28,804 nt of DNA. Origin: an uncultured Eisenbergiella sp. (GTDB taxonomy: Bacteria > Bacillota > Clostridia > Lachnospirales > Lachnospiraceae). The notes below the pieces were generated by a model that saw only the letters and a list, made by a program, of their open reading frames with translations, did not search any database and had not been told where the DNA came from. The stretch's first letter is position 1; each line of letters opens with the position of its first letter. The stretch lies in the NCBI GenBank assembly GCA_910585455.1, contig CAJUEL010000053.1:1-28804 (forward strand), given 5' to 3'. Below, piece by piece: positions 1 to 7,994 of the stretch. The position numbers and the translations under genes are program-made.

Positions 1-152
1 GGAAACAGCCTGTGTCCTCTGCCCGCCCATCGTCCCGCGTCCTCCTGCTCCATCTGGCCGCCCGGCCTTTCTCCCCACCCCATGAAAAGTAACAGATACA
101 GGGGTGCTGGTCATGGAGTGAGCAGCAGCGATACAGAAGGACAATAAAATAA

Positions 153-186
153 ATCGTGAACGGCAGATACTTTTGCCGTTCACGAT
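153..186 (-). terminator. Rho-independent terminator of the sigma/anti-sigma operon
   Basis: A perfect 13-bp inverted repeat (arms 153-165 and 174-186, 8-nt loop) lies 11 nt past the stop codon of the minus-strand gene ending at 198. Read on the minus strand it is followed by a T-rich run (TTTATTTTATTG). Position and structure fit the end of the two-gene operon. Confidence 0.85.
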
Positions 187-197
187 AGCGTCGTTGT

Positions 198-788
198 TTA
201 ATTGAATGCGTCCGGGCCTTCGTACTTGTAGGGGCTGATGCAGCAGCCATTCTGATACTTGATCGTCATATACAGCGTTTTTTCTCCGTCGGAAAGCTTT
301 ACATAGCAGATATCATCCTGAAAGCGGTCCGTAATCTCCATTTTTTGATCTCTGTAATAGAGCCAGACAGTGCCGTCCTCCTTATATTCCACTTCCGGCG
401 AATTCAGCTCCTCCAACAGCTCCTGCTCCGTCAGCGGTCGTTCGTTTCCGTTGGCGTCAACTGCAATTCCGCCGCCGCCAAGCTCCGCCAAAGTGCCGTC
501 CTCCTTCTGATAAGAGATGTTGTAGCTTCCTTCCCCGTTATATTCAAAGTTCACATCGGTCTGATCTCCATGTATCCAAAGCTGGATTGTCCTTTGGATA
601 CCTCCAACATTTGCCGCGTAGGCAGTTACGCTTCCTCCTGCCAGCAGCAGGCATGCTGCTGCGGCGGCGATTGCCGTTCTGAATTTTGCCTTTTTGCTGT
701 TTAACATGATATACTCCTCCTCCAGGGATAATTTGCCGGAGGGATGCAGCACTGAAAAAGCCTGTTTGTATTTTTCCTTATTCGTCAT
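198..788 (-). CDS. probable membrane-anchored anti-sigma factor
   Basis: This 196-residue protein follows an ECF sigma gene in the same operon and overlaps its last 11 nt, so it probably restrains that sigma factor from the membrane. The N-terminal ~35 residues are charged and probably cytoplasmic. A single hydrophobic stretch at about 37-58, rich in Ala and ending in a Tyr-Ala-Ala-Asn signal-like sequence, is followed by an acidic, Gly-rich outer domain of about 135 residues. I chose the ATG at 788 because a clear GGAGGG ribosome site precedes it; the open frame extends further upstream only inside the sigma gene. No classical anti-sigma zinc motif (HxxxCxxC) is present. The assignment rests on gene order and topology. 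I know similar proteins from Lachnospiraceae beside sigma factors, but the family has no firm function. Confidence 0.65.
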   Translation of the reverse strand: MTNKEKYKQAFSVLHPSGKLSLEEEYIMLNSKKAKFRTAIAAAAACLLLAGGSVTAYAANVGGIQRTIQLWIHGDQTDVNFEYNGEGSYNISYQKEDGTLAELGGGGIAVDANGNERPLTEQELLEELNSPEVEYKEDGTVWLYYRDQKMEITDRFQDDICYVKLSDGEKTLYMTIKYQNGCCISPYKYEGPDAFN

Positions 789-1260
789 TTTCCCATCCCT
801 CCTGTAGTTTTTCTTTGAGCAGCGCACGGCCGCGCGATAGCCTGGTTTTGACATTGCTTTCGGATAGCTTTAAAATCTCCGCAATTTCACGCACTGTGTA
901 ATCTTCATAATAGAACAGATGAATCACAATGCGGTATTTATCCGGCAGATGCATCACCGCTGCAAACAGCTCTTCCGATTCCGGCGTTTCAAAGGTCAAT
1001 GTTTCCATATAATCCTCAAGGGACATTTTGTTCCTGCGCCAGAAGGTACGGTTTACATTCTTCGCTTTGTTGATGGCTACCCGGATCAGCCATGCGCGTA
1101 TGTGCTGCCCGCTGTCAAATTCTTTTTTACATGAATAATACTGCATGAAGGTATCCTGTACAACGTCTTCCGCGTCTTCTGCGTTTTTGCAGATGTTAAA
1201 GGCGACGGCGTATAGGTTGCTTTGATATCCCTCAAACAGCTCCTGTACTGATTGTCTCAT
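778..1260 (-). CDS. ECF-type RNA polymerase sigma factor
   Basis: This 160-residue protein is a sigma-70 family factor of the extracytoplasmic-function type, which directs RNA polymerase to a small set of stress promoters. Region 2 is visible at about residues 10-75, including the core-binding DAEDVVQDTF segment near 28-37 and the -10 recognition helix with RAWLIRVAINKAKN. Region 4 occupies about 105-155, with the helix-turn-helix YTVREIAEILKLSESNVKTR. There is no region 3, as expected for the class, and the length is normal. The gene starts at ATG 1260 behind AAAGGAGAG. The next gene overlaps its end by 11 nt and is the likely anti-sigma. A promoter of ECF type lies upstream, so autoregulation is likely. 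The signal sensed cannot be told from the sequence. Confidence 0.92.
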   Translation of the reverse strand: MRQSVQELFEGYQSNLYAVAFNICKNAEDAEDVVQDTFMQYYSCKKEFDSGQHIRAWLIRVAINKAKNVNRTFWRRNKMSLEDYMETLTFETPESEELFAAVMHLPDKYRIVIHLFYYEDYTVREIAEILKLSESNVKTRLSRGRALLKEKLQEGWENDE

Positions 1261-1297
1261 GAGCTCTCCTTTGCATTTAAAAGGCCTTTCAATAATA

Positions 1298-1325
1298 GTA
1301 CAACACGCATGTCCAAAAGGTTACA
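1298..1325 (-). promoter_or_regulatory. candidate ECF-type autoregulatory promoter
   Basis: On the minus strand, TGTAACC at 1325-1319 resembles the AAC-containing -35 element of many Firmicute ECF sigma promoters. A possible -10 region (GCGTGTTGT) follows at usual spacing around 1299-1307. It lies about 60 nt before the sigma gene start. The -10 assignment is weak. Confidence 0.45.
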
Positions 1326-1382
1326 CAATTTCTGGAAAAATTTCAGCGGAAAAATTTCGCATGCTGTTGGAGGCAGGGCATA

Positions 1383-1411
1383 TTGAATCGGGTGGGCGCC
1401 TGTGATATAAT
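1383..1411 (+). promoter_or_regulatory. sigma-A promoter for the GNAT-DUF512-der-plsY-gpsA cluster
   Basis: TTGAAT (1383-1388), a 17-nt spacer and TATAAT (1406-1411) with an upstream TG (extended -10) form a near-consensus promoter. It shows that the possible TTG start at 1383 is really the -35 box, so translation must begin downstream, at 1470. Confidence 0.82.
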
Positions 1412-1469
1412 TTTAACAGGAGAAAACGGCAGGAATGCTTTGCATGCATATGCAGGAGGCGGAGTGAAA

Positions 1470-1931
1470 ATGGAAATCAGGCAGTTAACAGATCATGTGG
1501 AAAAACAAAGTGTAACCAGACTTATTCTCGAAGCGCTTCCGGATTGGTTCGGAATACCGGAAGCGACAGAAGATTATATTGCTCAAAGCGCTGATAAAAT
1601 ATTTTTTTGCGCTTATGATCAGGACAGACCGATAGGATTTTTGTACCTGAAAGAAACGGGAAATGCCACGGTTGAACTGTATGTGATGGGCGTATTGAAG
1701 GAGTTTCATCGAAATGGCATTGGCCGGAAACTGTTCCAGCGCGCGAAAGAGGCGGCAGATGAAGCGGGATATTCCTTTATGCAGGTTAAGACGGTTCAAA
1801 TGGGTAACTATGAAGAATATGATCAAACCAACAGATTTTATCTTTCGCTTGGATTTCAGGAATTTGAGGTATTTCCCGAGCTGTGGGGTGTGCAGAATCC
1901 ATGTCAGATCTATATCATGAGCCTGAGATAA
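1470..1931 (+). CDS. GNAT-family N-acetyltransferase
   Basis: This 153-residue protein has the Gcn5-related acetyltransferase fold, which moves an acetyl group from acetyl-CoA to an amine on a small molecule or protein. The acetyl-CoA binding motif A is at about residues 68-90 (VELYVMGVLKEFHRNGIGRKL), with the usual R-x-x-G-x-G/A shape as HRNGIGRKL. Motif B (TNRFYLSLGFQEFE) lies near 125-138. I chose ATG 1470 because of the AGGAGGCGGAG ribosome site at 1454-1464 and because the longer reading would start on the promoter's -35 box. It is the first gene of the cluster and ends 9 nt before the DUF512 gene, so the two are probably co-transcribed. The substrate is unknown. Confidence 0.85.
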   Translation: MEIRQLTDHVEKQSVTRLILEALPDWFGIPEATEDYIAQSADKIFFCAYDQDRPIGFLYLKETGNATVELYVMGVLKEFHRNGIGRKLFQRAKEAADEAGYSFMQVKTVQMGNYEEYDQTNRFYLSLGFQEFEVFPELWGVQNPCQIYIMSLR

Positions 1932-1940
1932 GGAGCATTT

Positions 1941-3290
1941 ATGAAAAAGGAAAAGGGACATCTGGTAAAGGAAGTGGAAGAAGGCAGCATCGCGCAGGAG
2001 ATGGAGATCGAAGCGGGGGACAGACTGCTTGCCATAAACGGGGAAGAGATCGAGGATATCTTTGACTATCAGTATCTGATCCAGGACGAATACGTGGAGG
2101 TGCTGGTAAAAAAGCCGTCAGGCGAAGAGTGGCTTCTGGAAATCGACAAGGAATATGAGGAAGATTTAGGGATTATCTTTGATAACGGGCTGATGGACGA
2201 TTACCGTTCCTGCCACAATAAATGTATATTCTGCTTTATCGACCAGATGCCGCCGGGAATGCGGGATACGCTGTATTTTAAGGACGACGACTCCCGTCTT
2301 TCCTTTTTACAGGGAAATTATGTGACGCTCACCAATATGTCGGATAAGGATGTGGAGCGGATCATCAAATATCACCTGTCGCCGATCAATATTTCCTTCC
2401 AGACCATGAATCCAGAGCTTCGGTGTAAGATGCTGCACAACCGGTTTGCGGGGGAGGCGTTAAAAAAGGTGGACCGCTTTTATGGGGCGGGAATCGAGAT
2501 GAACGGGCAAATCGTGCTCTGCAAGGGAATCAATGACGGAGAGGAGCTTGTGCGCAGCATAGAGGAGCTGACCAAATATCTGCCCCATCTGCGCAGCGTT
2601 TCCGTCGTACCCGTGGGGCTGTCAAAATTCCGGGAGGGGCTATATCCGTTAGAGCCCTTTACCCGCGAGGATGCCCAAAGGGTGCTGGATACCATTCACG
2701 GCTGGCAGAAAAAGCTATATGCGCAGTATGGGCTGCACTTCATCCACGCCAGCGATGAGTGGTATATCATGGCGGGACAGGAGCTGCCGGATGCGGACAA
2801 TTATGACGGATATTTACAATATGAAAACGGGGTCGGGATGCTGCGGCTTTTGATGGAGGAATTTGAGGACGCCCTGCGGTCTGCCATGGAGAGCGGCGCG
2901 GTTGAAAGGTGGAACGGGCGCAGGCGGGAAATTTCCTCCGTGACCGGGCAGCTTTCCTATCCTTATATCAGGCGTATGGCGGACCGTCTGTCTGCGCTTT
3001 TCGAGGGGCTTTGCGTGCATGTCTATCCGATCCGGAATGATTTTTTCGGGGAACAGATCACTGTGACGGGGCTTTTGACCGGGCAGGATATCATGGCGCA
3101 GCTTACGGGGCAAAGGCTTGGGGAGGAGCTTTTGTTGCCGGAAAATGTGCTCAGAAGCGGTGAAAGGGTGCTTTTGGACGATTGTACGGTGGAAGATTTG
3201 GCAAAAACTTTACAAGTGCCGGTAAATATTGTAAAATCAAGCGGATACGATTTTATTGAAAGCGTTCTTGGAAAGGAGAACTATGGCTGA
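1941..3290 (+). CDS. DUF512 protein: PDZ domain plus radical-SAM-like Fe-S domain
   Basis: This 449-residue protein belongs to the DUF512 family of clostridial Fe-S proteins. A short PDZ-like domain fills about residues 5-70 (the loop GSIAQEMEIEAGDRLLAINGEEIEDI is typical). It is followed by a CX3CX2C cluster motif at Cys91, Cys95 and Cys98, the spacing that holds the radical-SAM 4Fe-4S cluster, and then the DUF512 region to the C-terminus. The reaction is not known. The start at ATG 1941 has an AAGGAG site. The gene overlaps der by 8 nt, and DUF512 directly before der is a common order in Clostridia, which hints at a link with translation or ribosome assembly, though this is only contextual. 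Length and motifs look intact. Confidence 0.85.
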   Translation: MKKEKGHLVKEVEEGSIAQEMEIEAGDRLLAINGEEIEDIFDYQYLIQDEYVEVLVKKPSGEEWLLEIDKEYEEDLGIIFDNGLMDDYRSCHNKCIFCFIDQMPPGMRDTLYFKDDDSRLSFLQGNYVTLTNMSDKDVERIIKYHLSPINISFQTMNPELRCKMLHNRFAGEALKKVDRFYGAGIEMNGQIVLCKGINDGEELVRSIEELTKYLPHLRSVSVVPVGLSKFREGLYPLEPFTREDAQRVLDTIHGWQKKLYAQYGLHFIHASDEWYIMAGQELPDADNYDGYLQYENGVGMLRLLMEEFEDALRSAMESGAVERWNGRRREISSVTGQLSYPYIRRMADRLSALFEGLCVHVYPIRNDFFGEQITVTGLLTGQDIMAQLTGQRLGEELLLPENVLRSGERVLLDDCTVEDLAKTLQVPVNIVKSSGYDFIESVLGKENYG

Positions 3291-4620
3291 GAGAAAAAGA
3301 AAGCCCGTTGTGGCGGTGGTGGGCAGACCGAACGTGGGGAAATCCACCCTGTTCAATGCGCTGGCTGGTGAGATGATTTCCATCGTAAAGGATACGCCGG
3401 GCATCACAAGGGACCGGATTTATGCGGATATTTCATGGCTGAACCACAATTTCACATTGATCGATACGGGAGGAATCGAGCCCGATTCCAAAGACATCAT
3501 TTTATCCCAGATGCGGGAGCAGGCGCAGATTGCCATCGATACGGCGGATGTGATTTTGTTCATGGTGGACGTCAGGCAGGGGCTGCAGGACGCGGACGCG
3601 AAGGTGTCGGACATGCTGCGCCGTTCGGGAAAGCCGATCGTTTTAGTGGTGAACAAGGTGGACAGCTTCCAGAAGTATATGGCGGATGTCTATGAGTTTT
3701 ACAATCTGGGCATCGGCGATCCCCGCCCGATTTCCGCTGCGAACCGGATGGGACTGGGGGATATGCTGGACGAGGTGGTGATTCATTTCCCGGCGGATGC
3801 AGACGGGGAGGAAGAGGATGACAGGCCCAGGATTGCCGTTGTGGGCAAGCCGAACGTGGGAAAATCCTCCATCATCAATCGTCTGATCGGGGAAAACCGT
3901 GTTATTGTTTCCGAAATTGCGGGAACAACCAGGGATGCGGTGGACACCCAGGTCGTGCATGACGGCAGGGAGTATGTTTTCATCGACACGGCGGGGCTTC
4001 GGCGGAAAAATAAAATAAAGGAAGAGCTGGAGCGCTATATGATCATCCGTACGGTGACTGCTGTAGAGCGTGCGGATATTGTAGTGCTGGTCATCGATGC
4101 GAAGGATGGCGTGACGGAGCAGGACGCCAAGATCGCCGGGATCGCCCACGAGAGAGGCAAGGGAATGATCATCGCGGTGAACAAGTGGGACGCGATCGAA
4201 AAGGACGATAAGACCATTTATAAGTTTCAGGATAAAATCCGCAATACCCTGTCCTTTATGCCCTATGCGGAGATCATTTTCATTTCCGCCCTGACAGGAC
4301 AGCGTCTGCCCAGACTGTTTGAAACGATCAATGCGGTGGTGGAAAACCATGCGCAGCGGGTGGCGACCGGCGTCCTTAACGAGATCATGGCGGAAGCGGT
4401 GGCGCTGCAGCAGCCTCCCACCGATAAGGGAAAGCGTCTGAGGCTATATTACATTACACAGGCGGCGGTGAAGCCTCCCACCTTTGTCATCTTTGTGAAC
4501 GATAAGGAGCTGATGCATTTTTCCTACACGAGATATATCGAGAATAAAATCCGGGAGGCCTTCGGCTTTCGGGGGACGCCTTTAAAATTCATCATCCGGG
4601 AGAGGAAAGGGGAAAAATAA
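3283..4620 (+). CDS. der: ribosome-assembly GTPase Der (EngA)
   Basis: Der is an essential GTPase with two G domains that helps mature the 50S ribosomal subunit. In this 445-residue protein the first P-loop is GRPNVGKS at residues 14-21 with the NKVD specificity motif near 124-127. The second P-loop is GKPNVGKS at 188-195 with NKWD near 300. DTGG and DTAG switch motifs are present in the two domains, and a KH-like domain covers about 355-445. I chose ATG 3283, preceded by AAGGAGAA, over an upstream ATG that lies within the previous gene. It overlaps DUF512 by 8 nt and is separated from plsY by one base, so translation of the three is likely coupled. Length is normal for the family. Confidence 0.97.
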   Translation: MAERKRKPVVAVVGRPNVGKSTLFNALAGEMISIVKDTPGITRDRIYADISWLNHNFTLIDTGGIEPDSKDIILSQMREQAQIAIDTADVILFMVDVRQGLQDADAKVSDMLRRSGKPIVLVVNKVDSFQKYMADVYEFYNLGIGDPRPISAANRMGLGDMLDEVVIHFPADADGEEEDDRPRIAVVGKPNVGKSSIINRLIGENRVIVSEIAGTTRDAVDTQVVHDGREYVFIDTAGLRRKNKIKEELERYMIIRTVTAVERADIVVLVIDAKDGVTEQDAKIAGIAHERGKGMIIAVNKWDAIEKDDKTIYKFQDKIRNTLSFMPYAEIIFISALTGQRLPRLFETINAVVENHAQRVATGVLNEIMAEAVALQQPPTDKGKRLRLYYITQAAVKPPTFVIFVNDKELMHFSYTRYIENKIREAFGFRGTPLKFIIRERKGEK

Positions 4621-4621
4621 T

Positions 4622-5311
4622 ATGGTACGTCTGGCAGCATTGGCAATCGGGTATGCGTTCGGTCTGTTTCAGACCGCCTATATTTACGGAAGGATGAAGG
4701 GCATCGATATCCGTCAGTACGGCAGCGGCAATGCGGGCACGACGAACACGCTGCGCGTGCTGGGCACCAAAGCGGGGATCATCGTGCTCTTCGGGGATAT
4801 TTTGAAATGTATTCTGGCAATTACGATTGTGCGCCTTTTATTCACGGACAGCCATTCGGATATGCGTTATCTGCTGGCGATGTATGCGGCGGCAGGGGCG
4901 ATTCTGGGGCACAATTACCCTTTTTATCTGGGCTTTAAGGGAGGGAAGGGAATCGCTGCCACTGCGGGGCTGATTCTATCCTTTCATCCGGCATTTATCC
5001 CGATGGGGGTGATCATTTTCTTCGGCGTCTTTTTCACGACGCATTATGTTTCGCTGGGGTCCCTGCTCGTATACGCGGGATTTATCATCCAGATCGTGGT
5101 GATGGGCCAGAAGGGCGTATTTGGCATGACGCAGGCACATCTGAACGAAATGTATGTCATCGCGGCGTTTCTGACGGTGATGGCGTACTGGAAGCATCGG
5201 GAGAATATCGGCAGACTGCTGCATGGAAATGAGAGAAAAACCTATCTGTCCAAAAAGGCGGCAGCGGTGACGCCGATTAGCGGATATGACAATAAGGAGG
5301 AGCACAAATAA
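4622..5311 (+). CDS. plsY: glycerol-3-phosphate acyltransferase PlsY
   Basis: PlsY is the membrane enzyme that transfers an acyl chain from acyl-phosphate to glycerol-3-phosphate, the first committed step of phospholipid synthesis. The 229-residue protein is hydrophobic with about five to six membrane segments. It shows the conserved loop GSGNAGTTNTLRVLG at residues 34-48 and the second motif GHNYPFYLGFKGGKGIA near 99-115, both needed for glycerol-3-phosphate binding and catalysis. A basic C-terminal tail of about 30 residues follows the last membrane segment. The gene starts one base after der and ends one base before gpsA, which makes its substrate, so the order has metabolic sense. Confidence 0.96.
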   Translation: MVRLAALAIGYAFGLFQTAYIYGRMKGIDIRQYGSGNAGTTNTLRVLGTKAGIIVLFGDILKCILAITIVRLLFTDSHSDMRYLLAMYAAAGAILGHNYPFYLGFKGGKGIAATAGLILSFHPAFIPMGVIIFFGVFFTTHYVSLGSLLVYAGFIIQIVVMGQKGVFGMTQAHLNEMYVIAAFLTVMAYWKHRENIGRLLHGNERKTYLSKKAAAVTPISGYDNKEEHK

Positions 5312-5312
5312 T

Positions 5313-6320
5313 ATGGCAAAAATCGGAATGATCGGTGCGGGAAGCTGGGGGACAGCGCTTTCCTGGCTGTTATCCAATAACGGACATACGGTCACGCTCT
5401 GGAGCGCGCTTGCGGATGAAATTGCCATGCTGCAGGATGGGCATGAGCACAAAAATATGCCCGGTGTGGTTTTGCAGGACAGCGTGACCTTCACGACGGA
5501 CCTTTTGGAGGCGGCGAAGGAAAAGGATATTCTGGTGCTGGCGGTGGCTTCTCCCTATACCCGGGCGACTGCGCACCGGTTGGGGGAAGTGATTGCCAAA
5601 GGGCAGATCGTCGTCAATGTGGCGAAGGGAATCGAGGAAAAGAGCCTTTTTACCCTCTCGCAGGTGATCGAAGAGGAGCTTCCCGGCGCAGAGGTTGCGG
5701 TCCTCTCCGGACCTTCCCATGCGGAAGAGGTGGGAAAGGGCATCCCTACTACCATTGTGGTGGGCGCAAAGCGCAGACAGACGGCGGAGCTCATCCAGGG
5801 GATTTTTATGAGCCCTGTGTTCCGGGTTTATACGAGCCCGGATGTGCTGGGCATTGAGCTGGGCGCGGCATTGAAAAATGTGGTGGCGCTGGCGGCGGGC
5901 ATCGCGGACGGCCTGGGCTATGGCGATAATTCCAAGGCGGCGCTGATCACCAGGGGCATCGCGGAAATCGCCCGCCTGGGGATGGCGATGGGCGGCAGGT
6001 TTGAGACCTTCTGCGGGCTGTCCGGCATTGGCGATCTGATCGTGACCTGCGCCAGCATGCATTCCAGAAACCGCCGGGCAGGCATTCTGATCGGGCAGGG
6101 GTATTCGATGGAGGAAGCCATGGCGGAGGTGAAAATGGTGGTGGAGGGCGTTTATTCCGCGAAGGCGGCGATGGCGCTCGCCAAAAGGTACGATGTGCAG
6201 CTGCCGATCATCGAGCAGGTAAACGAGATTTTATTCGGCGGTAAGCCCGCCGCGGATGCGGTGAGCGATCTGATGCTGCGGGATAAGAAGATTGAAATAT
6301 CCGATGTAGAGTGGGCATAA
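5313..6320 (+). CDS. gpsA: NAD(P)+-dependent glycerol-3-phosphate dehydrogenase
   Basis: GpsA reduces dihydroxyacetone phosphate to sn-glycerol-3-phosphate in the cytoplasm and so feeds the neighbouring PlsY. The 335-residue protein starts with a Rossmann nucleotide loop, GAGSWG at residues 8-13. The catalytic lysine is in LKNVVALAAG (Lys188), followed by the substrate-binding DGLGYGDNSKAALITRG segment and GLSGIGDLIVTC. Length is typical. I chose ATG 5313 rather than an upstream in-frame ATG at 5286, because AAGGAGG at 5293-5299 serves the later start and homologues begin MAKIGxxGAGSWG. It closes the DUF512-der-plsY-gpsA cluster; a hairpin follows at 6365-6399. Confidence 0.97.
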   Translation: MAKIGMIGAGSWGTALSWLLSNNGHTVTLWSALADEIAMLQDGHEHKNMPGVVLQDSVTFTTDLLEAAKEKDILVLAVASPYTRATAHRLGEVIAKGQIVVNVAKGIEEKSLFTLSQVIEEELPGAEVAVLSGPSHAEEVGKGIPTTIVVGAKRRQTAELIQGIFMSPVFRVYTSPDVLGIELGAALKNVVALAAGIADGLGYGDNSKAALITRGIAEIARLGMAMGGRFETFCGLSGIGDLIVTCASMHSRNRRAGILIGQGYSMEEAMAEVKMVVEGVYSAKAAMALAKRYDVQLPIIEQVNEILFGGKPAADAVSDLMLRDKKIEISDVEWA

Positions 6321-6364
6321 TAGCTAAAAGATATGCATTGCCCCAATATATAGGCTTTTCATGT

Positions 6365-6399
6365 CAGGAACTGTCGGGAGGAAATCTTTACAGTTCCTG
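6365..6399 (+). terminator. intergenic hairpin, possible weak terminator after gpsA
   Basis: A perfect 10-bp inverted repeat (CAGGAACTGT at 6365-6374, ACAGTTCCTG at 6390-6399) has a 15-nt loop and a modest T-containing tail (CATTTAT). It lies 45 nt after gpsA and just before the ribosome site of the next gene. It may end the cluster or separate expression of the two parts. The large loop and poor T-run make termination uncertain. Confidence 0.45.
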
Positions 6400-6419
6400 C
6401 ATTTATAGAGGAGGTAGTT

Positions 6420-7334
6420 TTGAAAATCAGATGTAAGTCATGCGGGAAGCATTTTGATCCGGAGGTGTACAGCGGGCTTTGCCCGAAATGCGGCACATAC
6501 AACAGGATACAGGGGCAGGGGGATGAAAGTTCCCGCTATTACAGCAGCGGCATTTCAGGAGAAGAGGCGCATCGGAGACTGCATGAGGCGTATGGGGACA
6601 CGGGACATGCCGCCGACGCTCACGGGCGGCTTCATGAGCGGTATGGAGATGCGGGACATGTGGGGGACGACCATGAACGGCTGCATGACAGATATGAGGA
6701 TACGGGGCATGCAGCCGGACAGGGCAGAGCGCGCAGGATCCCTGCCTTGACCGCAGCGCTGGCGGTACTGCTGGTTCTGATTCCGGCTATATTTCATTTG
6801 AATTTTCGTTTTTTTGAAAAAAGGACCGCCCAGACCTTTTTAGACCAGGAAATCGAAGAAATATTTCCGGCGGATCATACGCTGGTGTTTGCGGGAGAGC
6901 CCTTTGAAGAACCGGTTACGGTGGAGGTGCTGAGAATGGAGGCGCTGCAGGCCGAAGGGCTTGCGGCTGAGGGAAAGCGTTTGCTGGCGGTCTGGCTGCG
7001 GGCATGCTGTGAGGGATATAATTTCGATGCCGCCGTCAACCGGGCAGTGCTGGGCTATGAGCTGGAAGGGATCCCTTTCTATGTAGAGCCGGTTGATTAC
7101 TGGCATGCAGAGGAATATTTATACGGAAGCGGACTGTCCAGGAGGGACATATTATCAACCTACAGTCTGGGAGACGAAGAAGAGCAGGTGGGATGCTTTC
7201 TTTTCCTTCTTCCGGAAAATGGGGAGAAGCTTTCCCTGCTTTTGATGGCAGGAAAGGGGGAAGGCGACAGCCTTTTGTTCAAGGAGGGAACCATTCCGCT
7301 GGACGACAGCCTTTTGACGGGCGCTGAGCGATGA
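6420..7334 (+). CDS. zinc-ribbon membrane protein with three His-rich 17-residue repeats
   Basis: This 304-residue protein is not one I recognise. An N-terminal zinc ribbon has Cys5/Cys8 and Cys21/Cys24. A linker follows, then three exact-length tandem repeats of 17 residues at 51-67, 68-84 and 85-101, each of the form H-x-R-L-H-(E/D)-x-Y-x-D-x-G-H. One membrane segment is at about 108-127, and an acidic outer domain fills the rest. Topology suggests ribbon and repeats inside the cell and the C-terminal domain outside. The start codon is TTG, chosen because GAGGAGG sits 7 nt upstream. The next gene, 13 nt downstream, is another single-pass membrane protein and probably a partner. The nine repeat histidines could bind metal, but this is speculation. 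Confidence 0.75.
   Translation: MKIRCKSCGKHFDPEVYSGLCPKCGTYNRIQGQGDESSRYYSSGISGEEAHRRLHEAYGDTGHAADAHGRLHERYGDAGHVGDDHERLHDRYEDTGHAAGQGRARRIPALTAALAVLLVLIPAIFHLNFRFFEKRTAQTFLDQEIEEIFPADHTLVFAGEPFEEPVTVEVLRMEALQAEGLAAEGKRLLAVWLRACCEGYNFDAAVNRAVLGYELEGIPFYVEPVDYWHAEEYLYGSGLSRRDILSTYSLGDEEEQVGCFLFLLPENGEKLSLLLMAGKGEGDSLLFKEGTIPLDDSLLTGAER
6570..6722 (+). repeat. three tandem 51-bp coding repeats
   Basis: Three in-frame 51-bp units (6570-6620, 6621-6671, 6672-6722) encode the 17-residue His-rich repeats. The shared core is H-x-R-L-H-x-x-Y-x-D-x-G-H. DNA identity between units is incomplete, so the expansion is not very recent. Confidence 0.85.
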
Positions 7335-7347
7335 AGGGAGAAACAAT

Positions 7348-7917
7348 ATGAACGATACAAAGAAAAGAAAAAGACGCCTGATCATTAATATTGTTTTGCT
7401 CATCTGTGTGTTCTGGGAGCTGATTGCCGAGGTCGGATACATGGATATGAAAAAATATTCCCTGGAAGCCAACATCGCGTATGAAAGAAATCCGCTGAAG
7501 CTGGTGCGGGTAGAGATCATCAACCGGGAGGATTTAAATGCGCATTATCAGATGCGTGATGCGGAAACTCTCTACGAGGTGCGTCTGACGGCGCAGAATC
7601 CGGCGGCATATAATGCAGGCATTTTAGATGGTCTGAAATTCAGGACAGAGGATGGAAATTTTTCGCTCTATACGGTTTACCCGGAAGCGCTTAGCGATAT
7701 CGGATGGTATGCGGACCGGGAGGTGGTAGTACCGGCGCACAGAACGGGCAGCGTGGTCTGTTTTCTGACGGCGCCAAAAGACAGCACGACGATGCGCATT
7801 CTGGAAGAGAAGCGCGCCTTGTCCGGGGAAAGAGGAAAAAAGGAGCTCACGTTCAGTCTGCCAAAGCAGTGCATGGAAACGACCGTCTGGGAGGATGAGA
7901 AAGCGGCGATGCCATGA
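7348..7917 (+). CDS. unrecognised single-pass membrane protein
   Basis: This 189-residue protein starts with a basic stretch (KKRKRR) and a membrane segment at about 10-28, followed by a predicted outer domain of about 160 residues with alternating strand-like segments. The layout resembles small DUF4352-like beta-sandwich proteins, but I cannot assign it. It starts at ATG 7348 behind GAAGGGAGAA, 13 nt after the zinc-ribbon gene, so both are probably one transcription unit. The outer domains of the two may share a fold, as both carry a V-x-V-x-R/L entry strand and a central LYEVRL/LLAVWL-type strand. This is a weak impression. No catalytic residues stand out. Confidence 0.7.
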   Translation: MNDTKKRKRRLIINIVLLICVFWELIAEVGYMDMKKYSLEANIAYERNPLKLVRVEIINREDLNAHYQMRDAETLYEVRLTAQNPAAYNAGILDGLKFRTEDGNFSLYTVYPEALSDIGWYADREVVVPAHRTGSVVCFLTAPKDSTTMRILEEKRALSGERGKKELTFSLPKQCMETTVWEDEKAAMP

Positions 7918-7994
7918 GGCATGGAAGGGCGCATGATGATTACTGTGTCCGGCTCCTGAAAAACAGAGTAACATACATATAAGCCGGAATGAAG

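Noticed and set aside
1..152. Possible gene edge at the left end, e.g. a minus-strand start at ATG 53 or the 3' end of a plus-strand frame
   Set aside because: The minus-strand frame has only about 17 codons in the window and no ribosome site; plus-strand frames end early with no recognisable protein. Nothing can be supported.
3643..4350. Open frame of 235 codons on the minus strand inside der
   Set aside because: Antisense shadow of a conserved gene; no ribosome site and a composition typical of reversed codons.
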